From positions 870,001 through 934,000 of the forward strand of contig CAIIXF020000009.1 of the NCBI GenBank assembly GCA_903813345.2: a stretch of 64,000 nt of DNA, in the 5' to 3' direction. A program made the translations under genes and the position numbers. Of the stretch, positions 1 to 13,900 are shown piece by piece (position 1 is the first letter of the stretch; each line of letters starts with the position of its first letter). The notes beneath the pieces were generated by a model. That model saw nothing but the letters and a program-made list of their open reading frames with translations, did not search any database and was not told the DNA's origin. Source of the DNA: Owenia fusiformis. Lineage: Eukaryota; Annelida; Polychaeta; Sabellida; Oweniidae.

Positions 1-139
1 TTGCAAAAGTGATCGATACGAATTTACTCTATACGACTTTACTGATTATTAAATACAACATTTCAAAATGGTACTATACTAACTACTTAAGTATACTTTA
101 AAAGGGGACTAGAGATTTCTTAAATATATTTTTCAAAAG

Positions 140-3100
140 GGAACTATTCTAATAACGGGTTGGCCTACTGAAAGTCAAGAGTGGAAAAGAGCCAACGACA
201 TGAAAAACAATTTATGGGCCAAACTTAGTTCTGGTGCAGATGCAGACAAAAATGATGAGGTAAGTGAAAATGCCATAATTCACAAGTCATTCTCAACACA
301 TCGTACAACCAGAACTTTACACATGACGTGATTTTGGAGCCAAGTTTGTAATAGTCCTCATTAATTTCGACGTTTCGACACAATATGAACTTGCTACACA
401 GAGATGCCTCTAGAATCATTACGTCTCAACATTTTATCTGTCGTGAGTAATATCTAAACCTTCTCAAAGCTTCTACAGGGTTTCAAATAAATATGTTCTC
501 CCCTTGATTTTTAGAGAGTGAACTTCTGTGCACAAAAGTTAATCTAGTCATCTGGAACTTCTTGTAGACTTGCTTCATGAAGCCCCCTTTCAATGTGCTA
601 TAGAACAACTCAGATATATGACAGACAAAAAAGTTATGCAACATTATGTTGATGTTAAGTTTCTAAAATAGATTGAACAATTCAGAGAAAACAATTTTAT
701 TTAGAAAGTATATCACGTGAAATAAATTCCCGTCGGTATAAGGAATTGAGAATGGGTCGTGTAAGTATAGCTTAACTGTATACATTGGCCATACTCACAC
801 TTGTGCCACCGTTGCAAAATTTACTAGTTTATTTTAAATTCTTTGCAAATTAAATTCTTTTCAAAGTGCAAACAATAGTACCAAATCATGCAACAAATTA
901 ATAGCATTTCATTGAGTTCTCGTCTGAAACAGAGTTTCGCATAATCGGTATGAATGCAAAAGTGTGCCCCTATAATGTTAGGTCCAACTTTGCTATTCAA
1001 CTCACACAACTTGTTCAAATTTTCGAATTGTTCGACGCAGTGTATATTAATGTCCACGTATGCTATCAAATTGGCCATATATGTTATAATTAAATGTAGA
1101 GTCAACTGCTAGTAGAATAAAATAGTATAATGATAAGAACCTCTCAATATCCTAGATGCACAATTTAGTCAAACTGGTGTCATATTTGGAATCTACATAT
1201 AAAATTACATCTGAAAATGTGGTTTTGAACAGAGTTTATCAACTTTGAAAATTTAATTTTCTTTTAAAATGTGACTTTTAGGTCGGGAGATTCCCCGTAG
1301 ACCCCATGTTGTAAAACTACAAAAAGTGAAATATCTTTTCTTGTGTAGGGCAGATAATATTTTCTTTTACTGGACATAGTTTAATTTGTATAACTATCAC
1401 ATACATACGGGTAATATGAAAAATGAACCACTACAACTGATGTATATTCAAGTTTAATGGACTTTTGTAATACCCTGCCATGTTATTTCCCCCGAATCAG
1501 CCACCTGGTGGCAAAACTGGTAACTACCTACTCGCATCTGAGTAATTCACCTGTTTAAGAATACGTATTCGATACAGGCAGCAGTGACTAAAAGTCAGAG
1601 ATATAAGATCACAATTTTAAATCCGTGATGATTCCCTTCCTTTCAGCTCCTGTGATGAAGTGACAATTCGACAGATGCTACAAAAATAGTGTGTTATAAT
1701 GTAAATATTGTGTCATGAGTGTTGGCCTTGAGTGGAAATGAACCAATGGGCATCATGCACATCAGAGATTCAGTGTTTCAAACATGAAGAAATCTCCAAA
1801 CTTCACCATGGCAATGCTAGGAAACCAAATAAGTCTTCTTTAAGGGTCATTCCAAGGAAGATCGTTTCGAGAAAAAACTGCGTTGTCTTCTTGTGCTTTA
1901 TTATTTACAGATAAGTCTAACTGAATGGTGCGACTTTTGGATAGATTTTGCTGCAACTTACAACACTAATAGTAAATTACCATTTTGGTACTCTGAATTC
2001 ATAGATGTAATTTATTGCATTTTTGACACAAATGGTAAGTTCACGTGATCATATTCTGCAATTTGATTGGACATCATACTACTAAGTATTATACCGATGG
2101 GCTTGATCTGAATAAATTGATAGTTCCTCAACTTTCCATAATGAACAAAATGATATGTAACATAATAGGGTGACAATACTACATGCCTTATATTTAAACA
2201 TTCCAGCTAGCTACATTTCTTTCCTTCACTAACTTTCATTTCCATATAGAAATATTTCTTGCAATTTTCAGTGGGATAATTTAGTCACAATTTAAAGTAT
2301 TATAGATCATTTTAAAGGAGCTTTTAATGACTTTAGAGAGTGAAATTAGGGTTTTCAAGCAATACTTCTCAAGATAATAGTCTTACTTTTCTATCAGGAT
2401 GGTTCAGATGCCCAAAACAGCTGATGCTTGAATATATATCATTTTGAAAATTGGAACGAGAATTTTGTTTTAAAGGCCCTCCATGTTTCTCTATATGAAA
2501 TGGATTATCATTTTGAGTGTTTTTCATGAAATATCAATAGTTCTTGTGTTACCAGTGACCTCTAACCAGATTTTCTAAAAGAAGACAATGTAAGGATACT
2601 TTCCCAAAAAGCAAAGAAATGCACACATAGCTTCATACTTTATTTTATACCAAAAAGAACATGTGGAGGTATAACATTTTTTCAAAAATGTTTTCGTTTC
2701 ACCATTACCTTAAAGTTCTTCACACATTGCAAACGATTTATACAGTATCACTTGAAAGAATATTATTTTCTGAAAGGGTTAACAAGCTAGGTCAGCACTT
2801 ACGTCGATTAATAATATTCATCCAGTTTCTAAATGGCTCTTCCTCTTAAGTTGGTATTTAATTCTTACTTTGAATTGCAACTCAATAAAATAAAATATAT
2901 AATGTAACATATAACATAATAAATATAATTTGTTTATTACATAGGGTGGATAAATGAGGATATGTTTGTAGCGTATTACAATGGATTACATGGCATCCCT
3001 CTTAGCATAGTGGAAAACACATTCTCAAGAATAACGCAGGTAGTTACACCCCCAATAGGTTTAGTTACATATTTGTTTTGAACAACGTTTTAAAATGCAT

Positions 3101-3768
3101 TTATCAAGACTGGATATTCTATGATTTGTGAAATATCAGTGATATGATTTGCAGATATCAATATCCATGAGTGGTTGAGATTTTCTTCAAGAGTAGATGA
3201 TATATATTTTTATTGAATAGTTGAATTTATTTATTCAAATGCAGACAATTTCCCGACTAATCAGCCATCGGGGACCGCCAACCTTTTTTAAATCACATGG
3301 AAAAATCCTCTAACCATCGAATACGGCACTGTGATTCAAAAGTTTTATTCACTAGTTTTGAAAAGAGTTTATACATATTTCATACTATATATATATGTAG
3401 TCTACGAATGAAGCTTTGAAATAATAAACTCACGTCATTTTGCATTTTCCCGATTTCTCATCTTCCACTCACAAGTGTGAAATTCTGAAAATGTCACAAA
3501 CTTATTAACAATCATATGCTTCAATACGGGGTTACATGGTCCATTGAGTAAACATACTTTCTTTTAGATTGGAAAAAGAGATTTCGACATCGACCTTTTT
3601 CGGGAGATGATGATCATGATTGGATTCACATTGTCCATGGATATGGAAAACCCTGGAAACATTTTAGGAGACATGTTGGTGAAGCAAATAGGTTGTGAAA
3701 CTGAATTTAAACGCAACGAGTTCTGGATTGAAAAACAACGACACCAGTTTTATGTCTGGTTCGGTTAG
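140..3768 (+). CDS. Calexcitin/sarcoplasmic-Ca-binding-like EF-hand protein, copy 1 (5' partial)
   Basis: Four in-phase exons: 140-259, 1911-2034, 2945-3039 and 3568-3768 (TAG stop). Introns start GTAAGT, GTAAGT and GTAGTT and end in AG; phases are 0, 1, 0. The visible 139 residues carry one canonical EF-hand loop built across the first junction (D-A-D-K-N-D-E-I-S-L-T-E, glutamate at position 12). The third loop (D-T-N-G-W-I-N-E) is two residues short and the fourth lacks acidic ligands, so neither should bind calcium well. The gly-asn-ile-leu-gly block near the C-terminus and the overall layout match the calexcitin/SCP family (cytosolic calcium sensors or buffers, about 190 residues). The last exon has a C-terminal extension of roughly 20 residues that the neighbouring paralogue lacks. 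EF-hand 1 and the start lie left of the window. The 140 acceptor has a poor pyrimidine tract; it was chosen because the exon then has the same 120-bp length and phase as the paralogue's. Confidence 0.8.
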
Positions 3769-4239
3769 TGGATTATGAATATTTTCTGATCATGAAGACA
3801 AGCTTTTCTTTAAGTTCCATTCATTATCTCCAAGCAAAGTATATATGGTGTTTGGCTGTGGTGTTTGTGTTAAAAATACCAAGACCATCCTCGATAAACT
3901 CAAGTCCATGCAATATGACATGGCCAGGGGTATTTTCAACATAATAAGTACTCCTGGATATGTATCCATCATTGATGATCTTGGTTGGACCCCAATTAAG
4001 TACATTTAGTCCTCAAGAGACAAGTCCAATATTTGATCAGGGGACATTCAAAAGATATAGTTTTAGCAAGAATGCAAGAACGCTTTGCATGTAACAAAGC
4101 AAATAGTTGAAAATATGTCGAGCACATAAATTATATCTTTAAACTAATTTACCTTAATGGAATTGGCAATAATTTGATAGTAATACTTTGATAGAAAATT
4201 ATGAATAATCTTTTCAGAGATACAGACTGAAATGCATGA

Positions 4240-4245
4240 AATAAA
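4240..4245 (+). terminator. Candidate polyadenylation signal of EF-hand copy 1
   Basis: AATAAA about 470 bp after the stop of EF-hand copy 1. Such hexamers are common in AT-rich DNA, so position is the only support. Confidence 0.25.
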
Positions 4246-4644
4246 TTCCTTGACACTGTAGTCAGCTCATCGATCGTAACCATAAAGATTTACAGCTTTA
4301 TTTAAAAAAATGATTTTGATTTCGCAAGTACACGATTGAAATCTCTTGTTTTAAAGGAAAAACATATAAATGGTCAAATGTTCAAGTAAACAGCCCATTT
4401 TGTGATTTTTGCTTTGATAGAGAAGAGAATTTAAAAATTGAATTTAAACTTGAATATTTATCAGTTTTAGTGGTTCCCTTTTCATATTACCCATACTTAA
4501 TTGACGCATAATCATGGAAGACAGATCCAGGAACCCCTCCTTGCCTTCCTGCATGGTCATACATAGTAATACTTCAAGATATAACCATCTAAAATTGTTT
4601 TATATAATCGTGTTGGTCATATGTATTAACCCAAACCAATATTA

Positions 4645-4890
4645 CACGAGCTTCAGTAAATCAGTATCTGTTTAAATTTAGTAAATAAGTTTTTTTAACT
4701 TATATTTAATTTAGCTTATATAACATTAGAGCTTTAGTAAATTAGTATTTATTTAGGTTATATTACATAAGAGCTTTAGTAAAATTAGTATTTATTTAGC
4801 TTACATTGTATATTACATTAGTGAAGAGCTTTAGTGAAGTTGTATCTATTCAAACTTATATTACACTAGAACATGAGCAAATGAGTACAT
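4645..4890. repeat. Degenerate tandem repeat, about 60-bp unit
   Basis: About four to five diverged units built around 'agctttagtaaattagtat' and 'ttatttagcttatattaca'. It lies just upstream of the first recognised exon of EF-hand copy 2 and may occupy that gene's first intron or 5' flank. No coding potential. Confidence 0.6.
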
Positions 4891-4951
4891 ATTTGGTATA
4901 CATAGCAAACTCAGATGTTACCTGGGTATAATATTTTTCTACTAATTACAG

Positions 4952-7900
4952 ACCAGGACAGAAATGGAGTTGTCGAGAAGAAGGATTTCGATAAAAATGC
5001 TAAGGTAAGGTAATTGTCAGCAAATGTTGGGTTCAAAATTTTTATTTTGGTCCTGCCTGTATCATGGAGATATTTCAATAATCATTGTACACACTTTCTT
5101 TATTTCAACACGTCTTAGAGTAATATACACATGCTCACACCCTCCAGTTACATATTTCAACAGCTGATATACTTAAATGAGGATGTCATATAAGGTAGAA
5201 CTTCACTGTTTATTCTGCAGTCAGTCTGCGCATCTCTAGAATGCCAAAAACGAAAACTGAATAAAACATCGATACTTGTTGATTTGAAAATGTCATCTAG
5301 TTTTTCATTTATTGCGTGGCGCGATCAGTTTAAGAGCGTCGGATTTAGACATTTTTAAACCCTGAGAGTGGGTTCGAACCCCGGCAGAATCTATTTTAAC
5401 AGTCTACAATACATAAAACATTCAATGCCATAATAATGTTATCCCACTGATTCATAATATTCAATTTTTCTCAAGATCCAGACTGTAAATATTTTTGTAA
5501 ATACTTTTGGTTTTCCATAGATGATCACAATGTTTTAAAGAGAATCTGAATTCCGCACTTTAATTTTAAAAATTGCATTTTCTCATTGAAATCAATGTTA
5601 AATTCAAATATTTTTTAAGAAATTACCAAACGGTCAATCTTTCTAATCTTCACATATTTTGTTATATTTTGTTTTGTATATCCTTCAGCTACATATTTTC
5701 AAGAAAATCTGAGTTGTAGAAAAAGGGGATTATGGGAAGATTAGAAGGGTAGAAAAGAGTGACAAATATGATTAGGGAGTGAAATTGAAATAAAATTAAT
5801 CACTTCGACAATGATATATTTAATTGATTATATTATAAATAGGAAATGTCTTGTTACAGAATATTTTGGCCTTGACTAAGTGGTCCGAGGGCAGTGACAT
5901 GGCGACTCGATGTAATGACGTCATGAACACATTGTGGAAGGAATTGAAACATGTTGTAGATACTAACTCGGACGATAAGGTGGTTATAGCTTATTTTATC
6001 CCAATCATAAGTACAACAAAGTTTATATTAAAGATACCTTACGATTGTTTAATTGATAAGGAAGATAAGCAAGTAAAATGTGCCTATATTTAATGTTTGT
6101 ACATCAATGTTTGATATGAATCCATTTTTAGCTCATCGAGTCATTTAAAATGACTGCCTTTGCAAGAAATGATCAGTCACCGATCTAATTGACTTTTACT
6201 CTTTCCTTTCCTTTGTCGAAATTGACGAATCACATTGAATGTTGAAGGTGACAATTGACGAATGGCTTGACTTTATGGAGAAGATTTCCAGGCAAATCAA
6301 ATCCAAGACCATGGAAATACCTTCTGGGTATAGTGGTTACCTTAATCTAGTCTTTGATCTGCTTGATAGCCTTGGATATGGTAAGTTTAATAGAATACTT
6401 CCATTAAAACACATATTTCTTGAACGATGAATCCAGTTCATAAAAGGATGAGACATTTTTATATTGTTTTTGAATCCAATGTAGTTTTTGTGGATTCGTA
6501 AAAGTTTGTTTCAAAGTACAATTTGACACCGGAACACACTGACAACTCACTGGTGATCCACTCGATTACGCTGGTTACCAAAACGAACCGTTTTGGTAAC
6601 AAAATGTCGGAACGTCGAAGGCACGATTTTTCTTTTTTCCTCATTTCACGCGTTGCAGGCAGAATCCCCACGACGTTCTTTCTCACAACGTGCATCAGTA
6701 TCATATGTTTTAGAAAATGTACATGTTTGCGAAAAAATAGCTCAGAGGACAACAGAATCGTCGATTTACTTCCTCGCTTAAGTTATATAAACGGTTTTTC
6801 TAAAAACAGTTAAGATCTGCACTTTTAACCCAAACCGTTTATGTAACTTAAGTGAGGAAGTAAATCGACGATGCTGTTGTCTTCTGAACTATTTGTTAGC
6901 AAATATGTACAATTTCTTAAACATATGATACTGATACAAAATGTCGTGGGAATTCTGCCTACAAAGTGTAAAATAAGGAAACGAGAAAAATCGTACCTTC
7001 CGGATGTTCCGACATTTTGTTACCAAAACGAACCGTTTTGGTAACCAGCGTAATCGAGTGGATCACCAGTGCAACTGGAACGTTAGATTTCATGACATCA
7101 CACATGGCGGACGGAAGTTCGTATTTGATACGAGATTCTCTGACTGAATGTTTAGTAGAGTTCGTAGATTAAGACGTCTGTGATACAAAAATCAACAAAC
7201 AATTGGAAATTGAAACTGCTTCACCTCTAGTAGGGTAGAGCGAATTTGGTATCATTTTAAAGCTAAAAATCTGCTGAATCAGAAAACAATTCTAGTATAA
7301 AATGTAAAGCTGTTACTTGTGGTTTAGATTTTCCATATACTGTGACATGACATTATCATATTTTGTTTTCCTCTAACAAGGACCCATAACAAAAATCTGA
7401 TTGGATTCGAGAAACATCTAAAATGTTTAATGGTAAAAATATTATAATAAAAGTATAGAAATCTGATTGGATTGGAGAAACATCTAAAAAATGTAAAATG
7501 TTAAATACAATTTATAAAAGTATAAATCCGAGCATTTGTCTATCCGCACATACTCTTCCACCAGGATCATGAGTCCATGATACACGAATGGAATGTGAAA
7601 TGTAATAGGGCAATATGTGTATTCACGGGCTAATAGAGTTTCCACGTATATGGAGTATGACCGGTTTTTAGGCTACGAATATGACCTGTTTTGGAAAGTC
7701 ATGAGAGGCACAGCTGCTTAAAATGGAAAATAAAGGTTAACTTCTATATTATCCTTTTTGAAATTGTGTTTGTTGAATATAGTTTATGCTGTATTTAATA
7801 GTAATGTAACAAAAAATGTTAAACATGAGCTATTTTAGCAATGTAACTGTTCATAATGGAATATCAATCAGAAAGTACAGATTTCTCGCCTTAGAGCCAA

Positions 7901-10900
7901 ATCATTAATATCACAGTAGAAAAAAAAACAAATCCCAAACCTTTTTATGGCTAACCTGAACATGATCTCCAAATCTCAGTTTATATGATCCCCCGTAGAA
8001 TGAGCAAGAGAAGGATTTATCTTTTCCCAGAGGATACGCTTGTGAAATGTCATGGAAACGAGTGTAACACGGCCCACTGATTGTTTCACAACCGTATTCT
8101 CCAATAATGGGGCACCAGTGACATTCGTATTCTCAAAAATTCAAAGATGTATCATATTTGGACAGAGTAGGCTAAATTATTTAAAATATTCATGACTAAT
8201 TCGTAGATCTAGCTATATATTATACATAAGATGTGTCATCCTCTTCGGAGTTGCGTTGTGTTACACAAAAACTGATCAAAGATGCTGGAAACTAGGATTT
8301 TACGGCTTCAATCTAATATTAATACGTTTTCTCTTGATTAAGGCCCCTTGTGATATGCCTGGCATTATAAGTATACCAAGTATCATTTATTGACCAAGTA
8401 GGATAAAAAGAAAACGTTCGAAAGTGTTCATAAAAAGCAAGTACTCACCTCGTCTGTTTATAGGAACATAAATACGGTCACACTCGTAAGCTTAGAACCG
8501 GTCATACTCAATATACGCGGATACTCTAGTATCCCGTGTGTATTGGCTAATCACTTATAAATTCTTGGACCGTTATTATTTTTAATCTATATAAACGACT
8601 TGCCAGATGATTTAAATTCCCTTTGCTTTCTCTATGCCGATGATACATCACTTTATCATCCATACTCCAAAAATGATCCTAACTCCATTGACCTTTTACA
8701 AGATGATTTGAATAAACTTTCTGAATGGTCAAATACTTGGAAAATGGCATTTAAAGCAGCAAAGAGTGCTGATCTCATTTTCAGACGACCAAGAAGTACT
8801 TTAAATAATATCCCTGATTTGACACTTAATGGTGAAACTCTGCCAAAAGTAAATAGTCACAAACATCTAGGTATGCACCTGGATGACATTCTAAATTTTG
8901 AAGTGCACATTGAAAACTTATTGAACAAAGTTCAAAAAATGATAAATCCACTTCGCGCATTGAGCCATAAACTTAAAAGTAAACATCTTTCTAGAATAGC
9001 GGAATCATTTATACGGCCACATTTTGACTTTCATGACATTATTTATCATACTGGTAACAAATTAACTCTTGACCGACTTGAGAGACTCCAGTACAGAATT
9101 GCATGCATTGTGTCTACATGGTTCAAATACAAATTCAGTATTGAAATTACTAAATTGGGACAAACTTGTTGACCGACGTAAATCACACATAGCAACGTTT
9201 ATGTACAAATTATCTTTAGGTCAAATGCCATCTTATATATCAGAAATTTTTCAACAATATAGACCAATCAGATTACATATGCAACTTAGAAATCCAGTTG
9301 ATTTTCACTTACCTACTAACATATCAGCTAAATTTAGAAATTCCTGTATCTTTTCATGCATAAATATTTGGAATTCACTCCCACTTGAATTGAGATGTCA
9401 ACCAACAATATCCACCTTTAAAAATCATGTCAAAAGAAACTTCTCATCTCAACCAAAGATATTTACAAATTGTCAAAATATTGATATTGATAGACTTTAT
9501 GAAATCAGTTTGAACAGGCTTAGAGTAGGATTCCTTTTAAAATCACATAAATATGCTCATTACTTTCCTGGAATTTTGGATGACCTCTGTCAATGTGGAA
9601 AACAACAAACTACTGAACACTTTTTCCTTCACTGCAACCTACACATCAATGAAAGACTAACTCTACTTGCAAAACTTTCAGAGCTAAATGCAATTGAAAT
9701 TTTTCTAGATTCAAATGTTCGAAACAAAATTGAATTTCTACTAAATGGAAATGACGAACTCAAGATTGAAGAAAACCAAGCTGTGCTGCAGATTACTGCC
9801 AACTTTGTATTCAGCTGTAAATAACTATTTAAATTGTTTTCTGCTTATTGCCTAAACACCCCAGACAGAAAACCTGACACCACCCTTTAGTTTTCTTGTT
9901 TTTTATAATTTTACTATGTTTGTTAAATAAAAAAACTGCCACCAATGTTTTTCAACTTCGGCAGTCACTACATGTGTAATTTGTATGTACTAAAATTGAA
10001 TAAAGAATAATAATAAAAAAAAAACTTATAAAAAACTTTTGGCAATTGACTATTGTTGATACTGGTTTGGTTTCCTATTCTTGTTGTTGTACTATTTTCA
10101 TAGCATCGTCAGTGATGATAGTGGTCGCGGAAATTATTCAAAAGATATCCAGAACAACACCATCACTGTCCCACAGCTGGTTGACTCTAACTGCAAAGCT
10201 TCATTCAAGATGGTTGCCAAAATTCCTTCGTTTTCGATAAATCACAGATCTCAGCTAAACTTACTTGAATCTGGATTCCAAATGTTTCGCCATGCAAATT
10301 GATGAAGCTACGATGGTAAATAACCACAAATAAATGCTCAAACAACCGCGATATTGGAGAATTTTAAAGAAAATGGCTTCACTTCCCCTGTACATGTTAG
10401 AATGACATGAATGACATGAACATAGAATGTTAGAACTGAAGATGATGATGCCTTCAGTTAGTGTCATTCTAGGTGAAGCTGTTTTCTTTGAAATTCTCTA
10501 ATGTTGCGGGTGTTTGGGCATTTACAAGTTGTGGTTGAATACAATCGTACGTTTATTATTTACCTGGCGAATTTTTGGAAATCAAGATTCAACTTCGCTT
10601 AGCTGAAATCGGAGGTTTGTCGAAAACGAAAGAATCTTGGCAACCATCTTGAATAAAGCACCTGAGGAACAGTGACCATGACATTGAATGGTCTTAGATT
10701 CAACATTGTATTTACCATAGGGAAGTCTGATTCTGGCCTCCCTTGAACAGGTAGAAGCATTTAGAAAAGCCCAACTACTACACGAGAAATCTGAATAAGC
10801 GTCAGATTTCGTTGTCACAAATGGCAAAGTCAAGTTCGTATTCGATTTGATTTTAAATATTAATTGGGCTGAATATTCAAACATCAAGTAAATTCAACAT

Positions 10901-13900
10901 ACCCATTGAAATATGGCACTTGACAAGGAAACATGTATTACCATCTACCGTTGTCCTCCTCTGTTTTTTTTAAATCCAGAATCCGTTTTGTCTTTGATGA
11001 TTCGAAAGAAGAGATTCACGATGGCATTTGAACGAAACTAGTATTTCATATATGAAATCGTCATTAGAGCTGATTATTTGCGCAAACGAGATCTGACGTC
11101 GACGTTCTCAGGGTGTTCCGATGTGAAAGTGTACTACTACTGGTTAATACTCCATTGTGTAACCTGCTATCATAATCAAAGGTTTTGTAGCGACCCTGGG
11201 TTGGCTACCCTTGCAAATGCCAACCTTATTCCCAGTCTCGCTACTTCCTTTCCGCTTGGAGCGCGAATAATACCGCTACAGGGTCAGGGTAATGCATGTT
11301 ATTTAGTTACTTGAGGTATAGCTTTTGTATTTAGAGCAACTATTTTGTAAGGGTAATTTTTTGTGGGGTAATTTTATGTAAGGGTTTATCTCGCGAGAAG
11401 TTTCGCGAGAAGAGAGTTGGCGCCATATTTTTCCCCACGAGGAACTTTTGGTTTAAATTTCGATGTTTTAGATTCGTTTTTCGACACTTGATCGGGCCTG
11501 ATCAATCGTCATGGTAGCCAGGGAGATGAAGAGAGTGGCCGCAAGATTGAGGTTGACAATCGCTTTACTTGAAGCTCGATGTTTTTTTGATCATGAGGGC
11601 TGAAATATAGTCGCCATCATAGTTAAGACCTTTGAAATTTGTCAGGTTTGACTAAAGTCAGATTCTGCTTTTAAGAGCCATTGTAATTCGTGTAATTTGC
11701 TTTGATTTGTATTGATAAAACTGATGTAAAACCAGATCTTAATTATTTATTTACAATTAAACTTTACAACTTTACTTGATTTGTCGTGTTGATTGTTTGT
11801 AGCCATTGATTGATGGTTTAGATGGAATAACAGTAAAATGGCCCCATGATTACTTTCTGATATCTTCCTAACTTCATTTCTTCATTCTGTTCCAAATCAT
11901 TCTTGTTAAATTAAAATTTTCAACTTTTGTGTCCATTCAAAGATGGCAGCACCTTACATGTAGTCCAGTAATCAATCTTAACATTCAGCTCAAATTCGAT
12001 TCACTACGTTGCCATGGCCGTTCAGCTTACCACGCTACCATTTGTTTGCTCGTTCGGTCTTGTTTGTTTGTTTGTACGGGTTGCTTTGTTGTAGTATTGG
12101 TAAATTGATTGATTGGGCAGCCCGTACGTGGCAGTTCCGGGATTGAGACCGGAGCTGTTACAGTTTTTTTTTTTTAGGCGATGGGAAGATATCGACAAAA
12201 GGATTTGTGTCAGTTTATCGGACATTTAAAATTCCAGATGACGTCATTGAGAAATGCTTCAAAGAGATGACATACGTACGCATTGTAGATTATCCCACTA
12301 TTTTCAGTCTTCTTATGAATAGTTTCGATTTTGTTTTGTATAAATGAGCTCAGTAACGAGACATGCTTATATAAATTCCAAATCAAAGTTAAATGACAAC
12401 ATAAGGTAAAGCTAACATGCTATCTTTTGTAGCATTACCTATTCGTTCCCAACAATTGACAGTAAATACAAGGCATATATCGGGTGTCTCAAAAAATGAA
12501 TCGCTATTTGACAAGTGTTTTTTTCCCAGCAATTTATTTAGAATTTGATTGAGAATTGACATATTCAAAAATGCATGTAAAAATCCAATATCACTGGAAA
12601 GCCACATATTTCAGTCTGGAAGAAGCTGTTTTTAAGCAGAGATGCTTTTGTGTATTTTTCCATCGATATCACTTCCCATGACATAATAATCCTGTTGGAG
12701 GGCTTTTTTGTTCCCACTCAAACCTTTCACCTTGAAACAGTTTTCAATAGTAGCCTTATCGCTTATCACTTAAACGCATTTTTATCCCTCAAAACTGAAA
12801 TTTTTGACAGAACATATTTTGGAAATGGAGATCAATGAAACAAATCAATAAACCTGGCATAGCCTACAGACAAGCATGTTTTGAGATTACGTAAAACTGA
12901 TTGACAGGTCCAATCACCTGATACCAGGCACAAATGCTATGACGTCTTCTTGCACAGCCCTGATATCACGGGGGGTAAGCAAAACGAGGGCGAAGCCACG
13001 GACTGCGACTCGCGTAACTTTACACCGCAGCCCAGCGCCAAAATGGAGGGACATCCGGCAGTGCCTTCTGCTTCTTCCGACAAAATAGAGAAATCCAGGT
13101 ATTTTAAATGCTATCGTAGTGTCTAATCGGTGACCAAAATATTACTCTGTATCTACTGTTGGTCTGTAGATAAGAAAATAAGCAGTTGTCCAGATCAAGC
13201 TAAAACAGTAGCAAAGTTCTGATTTTACCTGTAAAATATGTGCATATTATTTAATTTACTATACACTTGAAAGGAGTTTTAACACGTTTCTGATATCTAA
13301 AGGTTAGTTGAGGCTCCGAGTATAATTCGTGAAAATGATTTGATAATAGAATGTGTTCATGAGGAGAAAATTAGATTCAAACTGCGCATTCATAGTGGAC
13401 GCAGTCCAGTTAACAAAGCTATTTCAACAACGCAGCACAGCCTCCATTGATATTCTAAGGAACGCAGTCCAGCCGCGAACATGAAATAAATAAGATAGTG
13501 TAAACTATATTCCTACGCTATTATTGTTTCAGGAAAAGAAAGTCAGCATCCAGATTATCATTCAAAGTTACGTTGATTAACATATATCTATTACCTGAAT
13601 CAATGTCCCAAATTGCTATATTGTATCGTTCAAGACCTAGAAATATGGCAATTCAATAGCGTATTTGGCAGAACAGTCGAGCGCAAGATGACAACGTAAT
13701 AATTGGAGAGTTGGTGAGTTAATGTAATTTTGGATGATCTTTCCAACAGTCCATCAATATTGCTAGCTACCATAAATTCATGATTTCAGCTGTATTTGAC
13801 AGCTTGTATATATTTGCAGAATGGATTGAGACACGATGTAGGTCTATTAAAATAGCCCTTTATATTCAATTTTGTCCAAAGTTGCTCCATTTCGGCCACA

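Noticed and set aside
6459-6813. Overlapping ORFs of about 96 codons on both strands
   Set aside because: They lie in the arm of the fold-back element and are mirror images of each other's sequence.
10046-11314. Several 64-101-codon ORFs
   Set aside because: Most fall in the 10.1-10.7 kb fold-back; none has family resemblance or consistent splice sites.
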